Below are positions 34,619 to 44,900 of a stretch of 64,000 bases of DNA, in pieces (the first letter of the stretch is position 1; the number at the start of each line of letters is the position of its first letter). The DNA is from UBA974 sp002292405 (GTDB lineage: Bacteria > Bacteroidota > Bacteroidia > Flavobacteriales_D > Sanyastnellaceae): contig CALTBR010000003.1 of assembly GCA_943842425.1 (NCBI GenBank), positions 310,001-374,000 of the forward strand, read 5' to 3'. A program made the position numbers and the translations under genes. The notes beneath the pieces are model-generated. The model was not told the DNA's origin, ran no database searches, and worked only from the letters and a program-made list of their open reading frames with translations.

Positions 34619-36247
34619 ATGGCACACGGAACATTTCAAGTCCCTTTTCCGGTAAACGAACCGGTTCGATCATACGCTCCAGGCTCACCAGAGCGTGAAG
34701 AACTTCAAGATATGTACAATAAAATGTACAATCAAGACCCCATAGATGTACCTATGTATATCGGTGGTGAAATGGTTCGCACATCTGACAAACGACCTAT
34801 GACTCCTCCACATGAGCATGGGAAAGTTCTCGGATATTTTAACTATGGAAATTCTTCTCACGTTGTAGCAGCTATAGATGCTGCTCTATCGGCTCGAAAG
34901 AGATGGGCGGCTTTCTCTTTCGAGGAGAGAGCTACGATTTTTCTGAAAGCGGCTGACCTCATTGTGGGGAAGTACAGAGCTAAGCTCAATGCTGCAACGA
35001 TGCTCGCTCAGGGAAAAAACTGCTTCCAGGCAGAAATCGATGCTTCTTGTGAGCTTATCGACTTCCTCAGGTTCAACGCATATTTCGCTCAGGAAATCCA
35101 GGCTGTTCAGCCTGATAGCTCTGATGGGGTTTGGAATAGAACTGAGTATAGGGCGCTAGAGGGATTTACCTTTGCCGTCACCCCATTCAATTTCACAGCT
35201 ATCGCAGCTAACCTGCCGGCTTGTATGGCACTTATGGGAAACGTTGTTGTATGGAAACCAGCTGACACTCAGATGTACTCTGCACAGGTTCTTATGGAGG
35301 TTTTCCGTGAGGCAGGTGTTCCAGATGGGGTTATCAACCTCATTACTGTTGATGGACCCGTAGCGGGCGATGTAGTTTTTAAACACCCGGATTTCTCTGG
35401 CCTCCACTTCACGGGATCTACCGCTGTCTTCCGCCACCTTTGGAAAACGATAGGAGACAATCTCGAAACTTATAAGTCGTATCCTAGAATTGTTGGAGAG
35501 ACAGGCGGTAAAGACTTCGTCGTGGCTCACAGCAGTGCTAACACTAAAGCAGTTGCCGCAGGCCTCCTACGAGGCTCTTTCGAGTATCAAGGCCAAAAAT
35601 GTTCCGCAGCTTCTCGTGCATATATCTCAGATGATATTTGGCCAGACGTAAAAGACCAACTCCTCGCCGACCTCGGTACATTAAAGATGGGATCTCCTGC
35701 TGATTTCGGAAACTTCATAAACGCTGTTATCGACAGACTTTCTTTCGAAAAGATTAAATCTTATATCGAGTATGCAAAATCTCAAGACGATTGTGAAATT
35801 ATCTTCGGAGGAGGATGTGACGACTCGGTCGGCTACTTCGTCGAACCCACAGTAATCCTTACCTCTAACCCTAAGTTTCGCACCATGGTCGAAGAGATCT
35901 TCGGTCCTGTTCTTACGATTTATGTTTTCCCAGCTACCAAATTCACTGAGACCCTCGAACTTGTCGATTCTACAAGCGAATACGCCCTCACAGGTGGGGT
36001 TTTCGCTCAAGACCGCTACGCTCTCGCCCAGGCAAAAGAAGCTTTAGAGAACGCAGCAGGGAATTTCTACCTCAACGACAAGCCCACTGGTGCTGTCGTA
36101 GGCCAACAGCCATTTGGTGGAGCACGTGGATCGGGAACCAATGACAAAGCTGGTTCTGCCTTAAACCTACTCCGTTGGGTTAGCGCACGAACTGTAAAAG
36201 AAACTCTTGTCCCAGTTGAGGATTACAGATACCCATTCCATTCTTAA
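34619..36247 (+). CDS. pruA: L-glutamate gamma-semialdehyde (P5C) dehydrogenase
   Basis: A 542-residue aldehyde dehydrogenase oxidising glutamate semialdehyde to glutamate in proline catabolism. The start is ATG 34619; an upstream TTG adds nothing conserved. NAD-binding FTGSTAVFRHLWK, general-base glutamate in VGETGGKDFV, nucleophile cysteine in GQKCSAASRAY, and the C-terminal PFGGARGSGTNDKAG fit the monofunctional PruA/RocA class at its usual length. No proline dehydrogenase is adjacent. An intrinsic terminator follows. Confidence 0.94.
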   Translation: MAHGTFQVPFPVNEPVRSYAPGSPEREELQDMYNKMYNQDPIDVPMYIGGEMVRTSDKRPMTPPHEHGKVLGYFNYGNSSHVVAAIDAALSARKRWAAFSFEERATIFLKAADLIVGKYRAKLNAATMLAQGKNCFQAEIDASCELIDFLRFNAYFAQEIQAVQPDSSDGVWNRTEYRALEGFTFAVTPFNFTAIAANLPACMALMGNVVVWKPADTQMYSAQVLMEVFREAGVPDGVINLITVDGPVAGDVVFKHPDFSGLHFTGSTAVFRHLWKTIGDNLETYKSYPRIVGETGGKDFVVAHSSANTKAVAAGLLRGSFEYQGQKCSAASRAYISDDIWPDVKDQLLADLGTLKMGSPADFGNFINAVIDRLSFEKIKSYIEYAKSQDDCEIIFGGGCDDSVGYFVEPTVILTSNPKFRTMVEEIFGPVLTIYVFPATKFTETLELVDSTSEYALTGGVFAQDRYALAQAKEALENAAGNFYLNDKPTGAVVGQQPFGGARGSGTNDKAGSALNLLRWVSARTVKETLVPVEDYRYPFHS

Positions 36248-36271
36248 TTGAATCTTGTCTTTACTACGAAA

Positions 36272-36306
36272 AAGGGTGTAGCCGATTGTGGCTGCCCCTT
36301 CTTTTT
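36272..36306 (+). terminator. pruA terminator
   Basis: GGG-T-GTAGCC pairs with GGCTGC-CCC (one bulge) and is followed by TTCTTTTT, about 30 bases after the pruA stop. Confidence 0.7.
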
Positions 36307-36343
36307 GCTTTATAAATAGAATTATATCTCTTACGTCTAATGA

Positions 36344-36895
36344 CTAATCTTCATATGGCGAAACAGGAACAGCCGACATATCTACCCTCACAGCTTTCCC
36401 TCCTTGAATTTTCTTAAATGCTTTTGCATAATCTGGCTTTAGCGCTCCATCATCTTGCAACCACTTCGTTAAAACGATCAATTTCTCTTTCCTTCCTGCT
36501 CTCCCAACCGTCTCAATCTTTCCGTGAACCGTTCTCAAGCGAAAGGCGCTATTTAAAATACTCGCCCTCGCTGCACTCAACTTTTCACTAGAAATTTTAT
36601 GAATAGCCATCGCATCATCAATAAGATCTACGTATGACATAGGTGTATTCCTTGCCCTAAGCCTCTTTATAATAAACTCACCCCAAATGCTCTTGGGCCC
36701 TCTCTTCTTCGGCTTCAATCCTTTCGCAGTCACCTTAGACTTCTTAATCGAAGAAATCCTCACTGATCCACCCAGTTTTACTAGCATCCCCATCACATAA
36801 TCTAACTTCGCTTCTAGACGTATCTTCTCTTCCGAATAATAGACGCGAGCTTCTTTAAGCTCATCATTTGTAAAATCAATACTTTTCATATCCAA
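36344..36895 (-). CDS. Putative DNA-binding protein with AT-hook and winged-helix-like region
   Basis: A 183-residue basic protein. An N-terminal helix (residues 10-45, FTNDELKEARVYYSEEKIR) is followed by a lysine-rich AT-hook-like core KPKKRGPKSIWG around residues 62-73, then a helical segment that resembles a HARE-HTH or winged helix (TPMSYVDLIDDAMAIHKIS, then SILNSAFRLRTVHGKIETVG). This suggests DNA binding; I do not recognise a named family. It stands alone between pruA and rnpB with no promoter box of perfect consensus. Confidence 0.62.
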   Translation of the reverse strand: MDMKSIDFTNDELKEARVYYSEEKIRLEAKLDYVMGMLVKLGGSVRISSIKKSKVTAKGLKPKKRGPKSIWGEFIIKRLRARNTPMSYVDLIDDAMAIHKISSEKLSAARASILNSAFRLRTVHGKIETVGRAGRKEKLIVLTKWLQDDGALKPDYAKAFKKIQGGKAVRVDMSAVPVSPYED

Positions 36896-37007
36896 CTTTA
36901 ATGCCTTGTGTTAAGTTACTTTTTACGTAAATTTAAGAAGTCAGTTTTTAAATACATACACAATTAATTAATATTAACACTAAAGTTAATTATGTTTCAT
37001 AAATGGA

Positions 37008-37036
37008 GAGGGGAACTCCGGTTTGGAGCTCCCCTC
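37008..37036 (-). terminator. Hairpin 3' of rnpB
   Basis: A perfect 12-bp stem (one G-U pair), GAGGGGAGCTCC with GGAGTTCCCCTC, lies directly after the RNase P RNA on the minus strand. The following TCCATTT is only weakly T-rich. Confidence 0.6.
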
Positions 37037-37040
37037 AAGA

Positions 37041-37390
37041 TTACGGTGTAAGCCGGATTCTGTTCAGCTCCGAAGAGCTGCTTCATCATTGATCTAATGC
37101 GACCCACCCTCTAGCATCGAGCGAGTAGCCCTCAAGCACTAGTTTACATGGTCTTGCAGCCCGCAAGGTTTACCTAAGCCAATGGATCACTCCATTGCTG
37201 GTGGTCTCTTACTCCACCTTTTCAGCCTTACCTGTTCCTTCCTACTTGCGCGGGATGGTCATCGGCGGTTTAAATCTCTTTAGCACTTTCTGTCCCATCA
37301 CGTTTGATAGTCCTCCCTTTCGAGGAGTGCGGTACTCTGAGCTGTCCGGACTTTCCTCCCCACTTGCATGAGGCGATAAAGGCAACCGTG
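37041..37390 (-). ncRNA. rnpB: RNase P RNA (class A)
   Basis: The catalytic RNA that removes tRNA 5' leaders, read on the minus strand. Diagnostic conserved blocks are GAGGAAAGTCCGGAC near the 5' end and ACAGAATCCGGCTTA near the 3' end, with AGGGTGGGTCGC-type and GGTAAGGCTGAAAAGGTG segments between. P1 can be drawn as ACGGT (37385-37389 region) with ACCGT (37043-37047). The length is about 350 nt. Boundaries are set by P1, the upstream -7 box and the downstream hairpin, so they are approximate by a few bases. Any protein reading frame here is spurious. Confidence 0.95.
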
Positions 37391-37393
37391 ACA

Positions 37394-37401
37394 CAAATTT
37401 A
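37394..37401 (-). promoter_or_regulatory. -7 box for rnpB (TAAATTTG)
   Basis: Perfect TAnnTTTG on the minus strand, ending about 5 bases from the inferred RNase P RNA 5' end, exactly as expected for its promoter. It is the mirror image of the box at 37424-37431. Confidence 0.6.
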
Positions 37402-37423
37402 ACAATTATGAATGAAGAATCAG

Positions 37424-37431
37424 TAAATTTG
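37424..37431 (+). promoter_or_regulatory. -7 box for the PD40 lipoprotein gene (TAAATTTG), near leaderless
   Basis: Perfect TAnnTTTG on the plus strand with the GCGCC extension; only five bases separate it from the ATG at 37437, predicting an mRNA starting at the start codon. Confidence 0.55.
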
Positions 37432-37436
37432 CGCCC

Positions 37437-38576
37437 ATGAAAATAAACATCGCTTGTGTTTTTGCAATTGTCGCGAGCTCTGCGCTCACAATTGGGTGTG
37501 CTGAAACTGCTTCTAACGCTCATTCAAATCCACATTCAGGTGGTGGTAAACGTGAGGGAAATAAACTTTCCGAAGACAGTGTGACGTACGAGAAGGAAAT
37601 GCATCTTTCGAACATGCATCAGTTTACTTTCGGGGGGGATAACGCTGAAGCATATTGGTCTTTCGATTCTAATTCTCTTGTATTCCAAACTTCTAACCCG
37701 AAGGGAGGCATTCAATGTGACCAAATCTTTGTGATGGATGTGGATGCAGATGGAACTCCTTCGGAAACGCCACCAAGGCGAGTGAGTAACGGACTGGGAA
37801 GAACGACATGTGCATACTACATGCCAGGAGATACGACTGTGGTTTTTGCGTCCACCCATCTCGGGAATGAAGAATGTCCTCCGGTACCGGAAAGAGGGGT
37901 TGAAGGCAGGTATGTTTGGCCTATATACCCTGACTTTGAGATCTTCGAAACAGATTTAGAAGGCAATGTAGTGAACCAACTCACGGACCGTCAAGGGTAC
38001 GACGCTGAAGCCACACTTTCGCCACAGGGAGATAAGATGGTTTTTACCTCTACTAGAACGGGAGATTTAGAGCTCTTCACATGCGACCTCGACGGAAGCA
38101 ATGTTTTCCAAGTGACAGACGAATTGGGCTATGATGGAGGTGCGTTTTTCTCACCTGATGGGGAGTGGTTGGTTTGGAGATCTTCTCGCCCGAAAACGGA
38201 GGAGGATGTGAAGAAATACAAGGATTTACTCGCGAAAGATTTAGTGGAACCTTCAGATATGGAGCTGTTTATAGGGCGAGTAGATGGGACGGATATTCGT
38301 CAGGTGACTCAACTTGGTGGAGCCAATTGGGCGCCGTACTTCCATCCTGATGGAGATAAGATCTTGTTTTCGAGCAACCACCATACTGGAGGGTTTCCTT
38401 TCAATATATTTATGGTTAACCTAGACGGAACGGAACTTACACAAGTGACTTTCGACAACGCTTTCGACAGCTTCCCTATGTTTTCTCCAGACGGGAAGAG
38501 ACTTGCTTTCTCTTCAAACAGAAACAATGGTCGGACGAGATCTACAAACGTTTTCGTAGCCGATTGGGTAGAGTAG
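37437..38576 (+). CDS. TolB-like PD40 beta-propeller lipoprotein
   Basis: A 379-residue lipoprotein (signal with lipobox ALTIGC, cysteine 21). The body is a beta-propeller of PD40/WD40-like repeats, recognisable as GGDNAEAYWSFDSNSLVFQT, ATLSPQGDKMVFTSTRTGDL, FFSPDGEWLVWRSSRP, YFHPDGDKILFSSNHH and MFSPDGKRLAFSSNRNNGR. Such TolB-related proteins bind partner proteins in the periplasm; the ligand here is unknown. It is divergent from rnpB and precedes the pseudouridine synthase gene by 20 bases, probably one operon. Confidence 0.88.
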   Translation: MKINIACVFAIVASSALTIGCAETASNAHSNPHSGGGKREGNKLSEDSVTYEKEMHLSNMHQFTFGGDNAEAYWSFDSNSLVFQTSNPKGGIQCDQIFVMDVDADGTPSETPPRRVSNGLGRTTCAYYMPGDTTVVFASTHLGNEECPPVPERGVEGRYVWPIYPDFEIFETDLEGNVVNQLTDRQGYDAEATLSPQGDKMVFTSTRTGDLELFTCDLDGSNVFQVTDELGYDGGAFFSPDGEWLVWRSSRPKTEEDVKKYKDLLAKDLVEPSDMELFIGRVDGTDIRQVTQLGGANWAPYFHPDGDKILFSSNHHTGGFPFNIFMVNLDGTELTQVTFDNAFDSFPMFSPDGKRLAFSSNRNNGRTRSTNVFVADWVE

Positions 38577-38596
38577 ACTTTGACTATTTTTGGAGG

Positions 38597-39178
38597 ATGA
38601 AAAAGTATTACCTGCTGCATAAACCATTTGGTATGTTAAGCCAGTTTACACGTGAAGGTGGACATCCTTCTATCGCTGATGTGGACTTTCAATTTGAGAG
38701 CGACGTATATTCTGTGGGTAGATTAGATACAGATTCAGAGGGGCTGTTGCTGCTAACGAATGACAAAAGATTGAATTCTGAACTGCTATCTCCAGAGAAC
38801 GGACACCCTCGAACATACCATGCGCAGGTAGAAGGGACTCCTGATTTTTCAGATCTCAGGAAATTACAGAATCCGATGTTGCTGAAAATAAAAGGTCGTG
38901 AGTTTAAGACTCGCCCTTGCAAAGCGTCAATTTTAGACCCTCAACCAGATTACATAGCGCGCATCCCTCCTATTCGTGTTCGCAAAAGCATTCCAGACTC
39001 TTGGATTTCTATAACACTCACAGAAGGAAAAAACAGACAAGTGAGGAAGATGACTGCAGCGTCCGGGCTCCCTACTTTAAGACTTATTCGAGAAGCCATA
39101 GGACCATTTAAATTAGATGGTTTAAAAGCTGGTGAAGTTCGTGAGATCACCGAAGCGGAGATTAGCAGGCTTATCTGA
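38597..39178 (+). CDS. RluE/RsuA-family pseudouridine synthase
   Basis: A 193-residue rRNA pseudouridine synthase without an S4 domain, most like RluE, which modifies 23S rRNA helix 89 in E. coli. The catalytic aspartate is in VGRLDTDSEGLLLLTND; the opening LLHKPFGMLSQFT and the ending TLTEGKNRQVRKMTAASG with LRLIREAIGPF are standard. ATG 38597 is preferred over an earlier frame because the family sequence begins there and TGGAGG precedes it. The stop overlaps the next ATG by one base (TGATG). Confidence 0.88.
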   Translation: MKKYYLLHKPFGMLSQFTREGGHPSIADVDFQFESDVYSVGRLDTDSEGLLLLTNDKRLNSELLSPENGHPRTYHAQVEGTPDFSDLRKLQNPMLLKIKGREFKTRPCKASILDPQPDYIARIPPIRVRKSIPDSWISITLTEGKNRQVRKMTAASGLPTLRLIREAIGPFKLDGLKAGEVREITEAEISRLI

Positions 39179-39909
39179 TGACGTTAGTGATCGGGTTTTT
39201 AAGGACTGTATTGTCTGTTTTGTATTCAGCATTTTGGTGCGGGACAGCTTTGATAACTCTTGTGATTTTTCCCAACAGTTCTGAATTCGTATTAATAAAA
39301 TTTGCCAAGAAATATTGGAGTGAAGTTATGATGAAGTGGATCGTTGGAGCTGAGCTAGATGTTCAGTTGCACCCAGAAACTGAGGCGTTGTTTAAATCGG
39401 GGCGTGGAGCGGTTTTGGTTTCCAATCACTCTAGCTACTTAGATATCAACTTAGCATTTGCTTCTACACCTACACCCATCGTTTTTATTGCGAAAGCTGG
39501 TGTAAAAAAAGTGCCACTTCTTGGTGGTGCTAATGAAAGAGTGGGAACCGTTTTCGTAGAAAGAGGGAATATTAACACGGCAAAGAAGGCCATTAAAAAG
39601 TTAGAGAAAACTCTAAAGAATGGGCGATGCGTACTCGTGTACCCCGAAGGAAGTCGATTCAAGACGGACGAAATTCAACCATTTAAAAAAGGGGGATTTC
39701 ATCTAGCGAGTAATGCTGGAGCTCCGGTAGTTCCCGTTTATCATGAGGGTATGGGAGAAATATTGCCTCCGCATACTTTTATCATAAGAAAGCCTTCAAA
39801 ACCTGTTGTAGTGAGATTCGGGAAACCCATTTACTCATCTATTGTAGAGGAGTTAAAGAACAAGAGCTTCGAGGCTGTTAAAGAACTTCAAGCTAAGTTG
39901 AGACATTAG
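39178..39909 (+). CDS. 1-Acyl-sn-glycerol-3-phosphate acyltransferase (PlsC family)
   Basis: A 243-residue membrane-associated acyltransferase that acylates lysophosphatidic acid or a related acceptor. The HX4D catalytic motif is NHSSYLD, followed by FIAKAGVKKVPLLGG, FVERGN and the phosphate-binding YPEGSRF motif; an N-terminal hydrophobic helix (VLSVLYSAFWCGTALITLVI) anchors it. It is translationally coupled to the pseudouridine synthase. Its 3' end overlaps the convergent reductase gene by 17 bases. Confidence 0.88.
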   Translation: MTLVIGFLRTVLSVLYSAFWCGTALITLVIFPNSSEFVLIKFAKKYWSEVMMKWIVGAELDVQLHPETEALFKSGRGAVLVSNHSSYLDINLAFASTPTPIVFIAKAGVKKVPLLGGANERVGTVFVERGNINTAKKAIKKLEKTLKNGRCVLVYPEGSRFKTDEIQPFKKGGFHLASNAGAPVVPVYHEGMGEILPPHTFIIRKPSKPVVVRFGKPIYSSIVEELKNKSFEAVKELQAKLRH

Positions 39910-41938
39910 CAGCGAGCTCCGTTGCGAGCTTTAGTCCTTCTCGGATTGCCCTTTGAGCATCCAACCCTCTACAGTTAGCTGCACCTCCTATGAGTGAGAC
40001 TTTAAGACCTGATGATTTTAATTCTTCTAGCAAAGGTGCAAATGGAGTTTGGCCTGCACACACGACGACCGTATCCACCTTGAGAGTAACATCTCCTTTA
40101 TCTAGGTGAGTGAGATGTAGGCCTGCATTGTCTAACTTAGAATACTTTATGCCATCCCACATGTTTACACCACGCTCCCGCAAGGTCATCCTGTGAATCC
40201 AACCGGTAGTTTTTCCGAGCTTTGCGCCTGGCTTACCCGGACTACGCTGTAAAAGGTGAACAGACCTCTTAGACTTCGTTCTTGCAGACGAGATAAGCCC
40301 CCCCCGCTCGGATAAAGACTCATCTATACCCCAAGACTTATGGAACCCCTCAGAGTCTGAGTCGTGGGTGAGGAAATCAGCCACATCGAACCCTATTCCT
40401 CCGGCGCCCACAATAGCGACCTTCTCCCCAACAGAGACCTTCCCTCGCAATACATCTAAATAATTAACTACTTCTGGCCTATCGGAACCTGGTATTTCCC
40501 AGGATCTTGGAAGAACCCCCGAAGCAAGAACTACGTTCGAATACCGTTCGGATTTTATCAGTCCAGCATCAGCTGTAGTATTTAAGCGTACATCAACGCC
40601 TAGGTTTGAGAGTCTGTTAGAAAAATATCTTATCGTAGCGTGGAATTCACTTTTACCTGGGATAAGCTTTGCTACGTTAAACTGCCCACCCAATTCAGAG
40701 GATTGCTCAAAAAGAGTTACCTCAAATCCCAAGCTAGCAAGTTCAGAAGCACAGCTCATTCCAGCAGGACCTCCTCCTACTACAGCTATTTTCTTTCCAT
40801 TAGGGCTTGCCTGTACTGAAGCGTCAAACCACTTGTTTTCTTCGCAAGCACGTGGGTTAACAAGGCAAGAAGCCGCCTTGCGTTTAAAGACATGATCTAA
40901 ACAAGCTTGGTTACACCCTATGCAAGTGTTGATGTTCTCAGACTCTCCTTCTTGAGCCTTCTTCATCAAATTGGGGTCAGCAAGAAAAGGGCGAGCCATA
41001 GAGATCATATCCGAACAGCCATCTTCAAGTGCCTTCTCACAATCTGCAGGGTCGTTAAAGCGATTGGTGGTAATGAGAGGGATTCCCAACTTTCCCATGA
41101 GTCGTTTCGTTACAAAAGCAAAACCGCCTCTAGGAACCATCGTCGCAATTGTTGGAATCCTCGCCTCATGCCAACCAATTCCCGTATTAATTACATCTGC
41201 CCCTGCAACCTCAATATCCTTAGCCAGCTGCTCAACCTCTTCCCAAGAGCTACCTCCATCTACCAAGTCTAACATGCTTAACCGGTACATAATCAAAAAA
41301 TCTGGACCCACCGCTTCTCGTATACGCCTAACGATATTTTTAGGAAATTGTATTCTATTTTCGAAACTCCCTCCCCACTTATCTGTTCTATGGTTCGTTT
41401 CCGATGCAATAAATTCATTAATTAAATACCCCTCCGACCCCATTACTTCCACCCCACTATATCCAGCTCTCTTAGCCAAGACCGCTGTCTTTACGAAATC
41501 TTTTATCGTTCTTTCTACTCCTCTTGAAGATAGCGCTCTGGGCTTAAATCTATTGATGGGAGCTTTGATAGCTGAAGGCGCAACATTAAATGGTGTATAG
41601 GCATATCTCCCTGCATGGAGGATTTGCATTATGATATTTCCGCCTTCTTTTTTTACAGCTTGTGTAATCTCTCTGTGCTTTGCGACATGAAAGATGTTTG
41701 AGAGCCTTGCTCCACCGAAAATAGTGACCCCTGCTCTATTCGGGGAAATCCCCCCCGTTACGATAAGCGCCACTCCACCCTTAACTCGGTCTGCATAGAA
41801 TCTCGCAAGATGTTTAAAGCCTCCCTTTTCTTCTTCTAGACCAGTATGCATTGACCCCATGATGACTCTATTTGAAAGCGTCAATGATCCAAGTTTAATT
41901 GGTGAAAAAAGTAGAGGGAATTTATGTGTTTTTTGCAT
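39893..41938 (-). CDS. Old-yellow-enzyme / 2,4-dienoyl-CoA reductase family oxidoreductase
   Basis: A 681-residue FMN, 4Fe-4S and FAD enzyme of the FadH/2,4-dienoyl-CoA reductase class. An N-terminal TIM barrel (SPIKLGSLTLSNRVIMGSMH, ILHAGRYAY) is followed by cluster cysteines in CIGCNQACLDHV and ASC near residues 335-355, then the FAD motif VVGGGPAGMSCASELASLG and the NAD(P) motif VAIVGAGGIGFDVADFL. It should reduce 2,4-dienoyl-CoA or related enoates during unsaturated fatty-acid oxidation. It follows the giant gene by 13 bases. Exact substrate is inferred from family only. Confidence 0.87.
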   Translation of the reverse strand: MQKTHKFPLLFSPIKLGSLTLSNRVIMGSMHTGLEEEKGGFKHLARFYADRVKGGVALIVTGGISPNRAGVTIFGGARLSNIFHVAKHREITQAVKKEGGNIIMQILHAGRYAYTPFNVAPSAIKAPINRFKPRALSSRGVERTIKDFVKTAVLAKRAGYSGVEVMGSEGYLINEFIASETNHRTDKWGGSFENRIQFPKNIVRRIREAVGPDFLIMYRLSMLDLVDGGSSWEEVEQLAKDIEVAGADVINTGIGWHEARIPTIATMVPRGGFAFVTKRLMGKLGIPLITTNRFNDPADCEKALEDGCSDMISMARPFLADPNLMKKAQEGESENINTCIGCNQACLDHVFKRKAASCLVNPRACEENKWFDASVQASPNGKKIAVVGGGPAGMSCASELASLGFEVTLFEQSSELGGQFNVAKLIPGKSEFHATIRYFSNRLSNLGVDVRLNTTADAGLIKSERYSNVVLASGVLPRSWEIPGSDRPEVVNYLDVLRGKVSVGEKVAIVGAGGIGFDVADFLTHDSDSEGFHKSWGIDESLSERGGLISSARTKSKRSVHLLQRSPGKPGAKLGKTTGWIHRMTLRERGVNMWDGIKYSKLDNAGLHLTHLDKGDVTLKVDTVVVCAGQTPFAPLLEELKSSGLKVSLIGGAANCRGLDAQRAIREGLKLATELAANVST

Positions 41939-41951
41939 CTGCTGTTAAATA

Positions 41952-44900
41952 TTATTCGAAATCACGAAATCTATCTACAAAATCATCGCGAAGACTACTC
42001 CTAGAAACTTGCATTTTGATGAACTTCTCAGTAATCGGATGTGTTAACACTTTCTCCTTAGGCTTAAGTTTATTCCAAACTTCCATAAAGTACATGTCAT
42101 TTGACTCAAAGTTCAGGAAAGTATCGTACTCGAAGAAATACCAATGTCCCTCACTGATATGAAAATACACTCTTAACTCGTCGCGATTCCTTCCACGAAC
42201 TAACTCAACCCTTCCAGGCATCGTTCTAAAGACAGCCTCATCTCCTATTGTCGCGATCCCTATTTCTGAAGTAGAAATAAACGCATCTTCAAATGGATCA
42301 TACGCCAGCTCAAGACCTGTGAGCATCATCGTAAACCTTACTTCTTTAGGCACTTTTTTATACGTCCCTTCCCTCGATAATTCTCGCAGAGCATTGTCAG
42401 CCACTTCCATCCCTGCAATCTCTCTTAAAGCATATTCATAATTTGTAGAACTGAAATCAAGAGGTGTCGCAACGGAAGCATTTGTGAGTTGCTCTGCCAA
42501 ATGGGATTCTAAATCTTTAGACATATACATATTTAAAGCAAGAGAACCTCGCATCTCAATCTTGCCAGACTCACTTCCCCAAACATCACCCACAAATGTG
42601 TGGTCAATGATACTCAAATCTAGAGGCAGAGTAGTCGAACCTGAGGAGAATACTCCACACCCTTCGATTGGGAGTTCAGTTAAAGTCCCTGGAAGCTTAG
42701 GATTGCGAAATTTCTCATCTGTAGAAACAACATACCTAGAATTTGCTTTGTCAAACCTTAGATTTCCCTCAGGTTTAAAAATCTCTAGATCTCCTCTGTC
42801 TGGCTTCTTTGTATAGAAACCTGCATAAGCATCGAAAGGCGAATCATCTGTGAGCAATACACCCACTCCTAAATGTGACATCATCATTTCTTTAACAACT
42901 GAATCAACGGGGATTGCTACATCTACAGGGTCTATCACGCCATTAAAACGTATCCATTCACGCCTGAATTTATCACATTCGAAAGCAAGTCGTGTCCCTC
43001 CCTCAAATTCTAAATCTTTTCTATTGGCTTGAAGGGTTACTTCACCCGTGAACTCGAAGTAAGGACTTAAATAAAACTCCTGATCAATCTCAATATCGCC
43101 CTGAGCATATGTAGTATATGACTCATCAACTGCGATATTTTTGAAAAAGATAGGCCAATCTATTCCAACAGCATCTTTATAAATATATGAACCTGATGCT
43201 TGGTAATCTAAGCGTCCTCTTACAAGAATCTTCGAATCGAAAAACCTGTGGTAACGCGAGACATCGTTCGCATAAATTTGGGAATTAAGCAACATATCCA
43301 TCGCAGCATCTCTCCTGATTGTTACGTTTCCGCTATCAGGCCAAATCTCAGCATCTGCAACTGCCATAGCTCTTACATCTCTACACATAACCACGGCTTC
43401 TTCTACCTTGTACAATGCTTTTGTACACGAAAAATGAAGGGAGTCCTGGCCTGGATGGACTGAAAAGAAATTTGAATGAGATCGGTCGGCCAAGTCTGAA
43501 AATAAGAGCTCTTCGTTTTCAGAAAAAGAGTTTTCCAATTCAATTTGGTCATCATCCATAAACCAAGTAAACCTATCCATCTCACAGATATACCTCACAG
43601 CCGGCAACGCAATTTCAGTAACTCCTTCATGAGAAACGAATTCTCCAGCACGCCTATCGAAATTTATATTTGCATTTACATTTTCCGTTTCAAAAGCGAG
43701 AGCGTTTAAATCGTTGCCTGTAATCTCGAAGTACGCGGTATCAGCCAGAATCTCCCTTTCTTTCATGTTAAACAATTTAGATGTTAGAAAGGCGTCCTCG
43801 AATTCGAACTCCCCGTTAGCCGTCATACCCGACTTATTCAAGTGAATCGCACCTCCAAGCAACACATCGTCATTAAAACACTTTAACCTGCTTAAATCAG
43901 ATCTTACGTCGAGTATTGGATCATCCGATTGTATATTTCGATTGAGGGCAAATTCTGTAGACGTAGCAAAGATCTCAGGCACATGTTCATAAGAAGCACT
44001 GTTGATATACTCACTCGTATTTCCGAATGCCGAGTCTGGAACTAACGCCATGCCCTCACCTCTCAAATTAGAAGTCAGGAATTCTATTTCGCCAGTTCCT
44101 TGAAGACCATTCATATTGAGTTTTAAATCTGCATATATCGTCCCCAAACCTAAGAAAAGTGGAAATCCTTCAGGTGGACTGCTGGTTTCTATCCCTAAAG
44201 AAAAGTCATCCATCAATATTAGATCTACTTCGAGATCAGGAATAATTCCATCTGCCAAAAGCTCTCCTGTGAAGCTCATATTGGCCTTCATGAAATTGTC
44301 CAAACTATCTATAGCGAATGGGTCTAAAGCATACCTGAACCTATTTCTATGATAAGCACCTTGATGTATGCTCTGTGAGTCGTAGTAAACATAAGAAGGC
44401 TTTTCACTGTTAAGTACGGGATAGTGAGTGTAAAAATCAGATTTCCAACCGGAACGATTTGATGGGTGATCCAACTCTATGGTCCCGGAAATACCATCAA
44501 TAGAGTTTCTTACTAACCTGGTCTTGGGCATACCATCCACACCCTTTTCCCCTTCAACTTCTGCTCGAATATGCATCTCATCGACAGCGTTTAATTCAAT
44601 TAAGAAATCGTCATAGTTAAACTTAAAATTCTTACCATTAAACTCGAAATTACCAGCCTTTACACGGCCTCCAAATGTGAAATCTCGATTTTCAGACATT
44701 TTGATATATCCGTTTTTAGGAGACACCACTACGTTTTGGGCTTCACTTAATTTCAAGCTTGAAAGACCTTTAATTTCAAGTGTTTTATCTACCAAACCAA
44801 GCTGAGCGTTAACTCCATTTGAAACTTCTGAACGAAAAGCAAGAACGTCATAATCTATAAGAAGTCGATTGCATTGTAAGTGATTCTCAGCTTTAGGTAA

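Noticed and set aside
37242..37523. Minus-strand reading frame of 93 codons
   Set aside because: It lies inside and upstream of the RNase P RNA and has no protein-like features.
40971..41600. Plus-strand reading frame of 209 codons
   Set aside because: Antisense to the OYE/FadH-like reductase, which has all family motifs.
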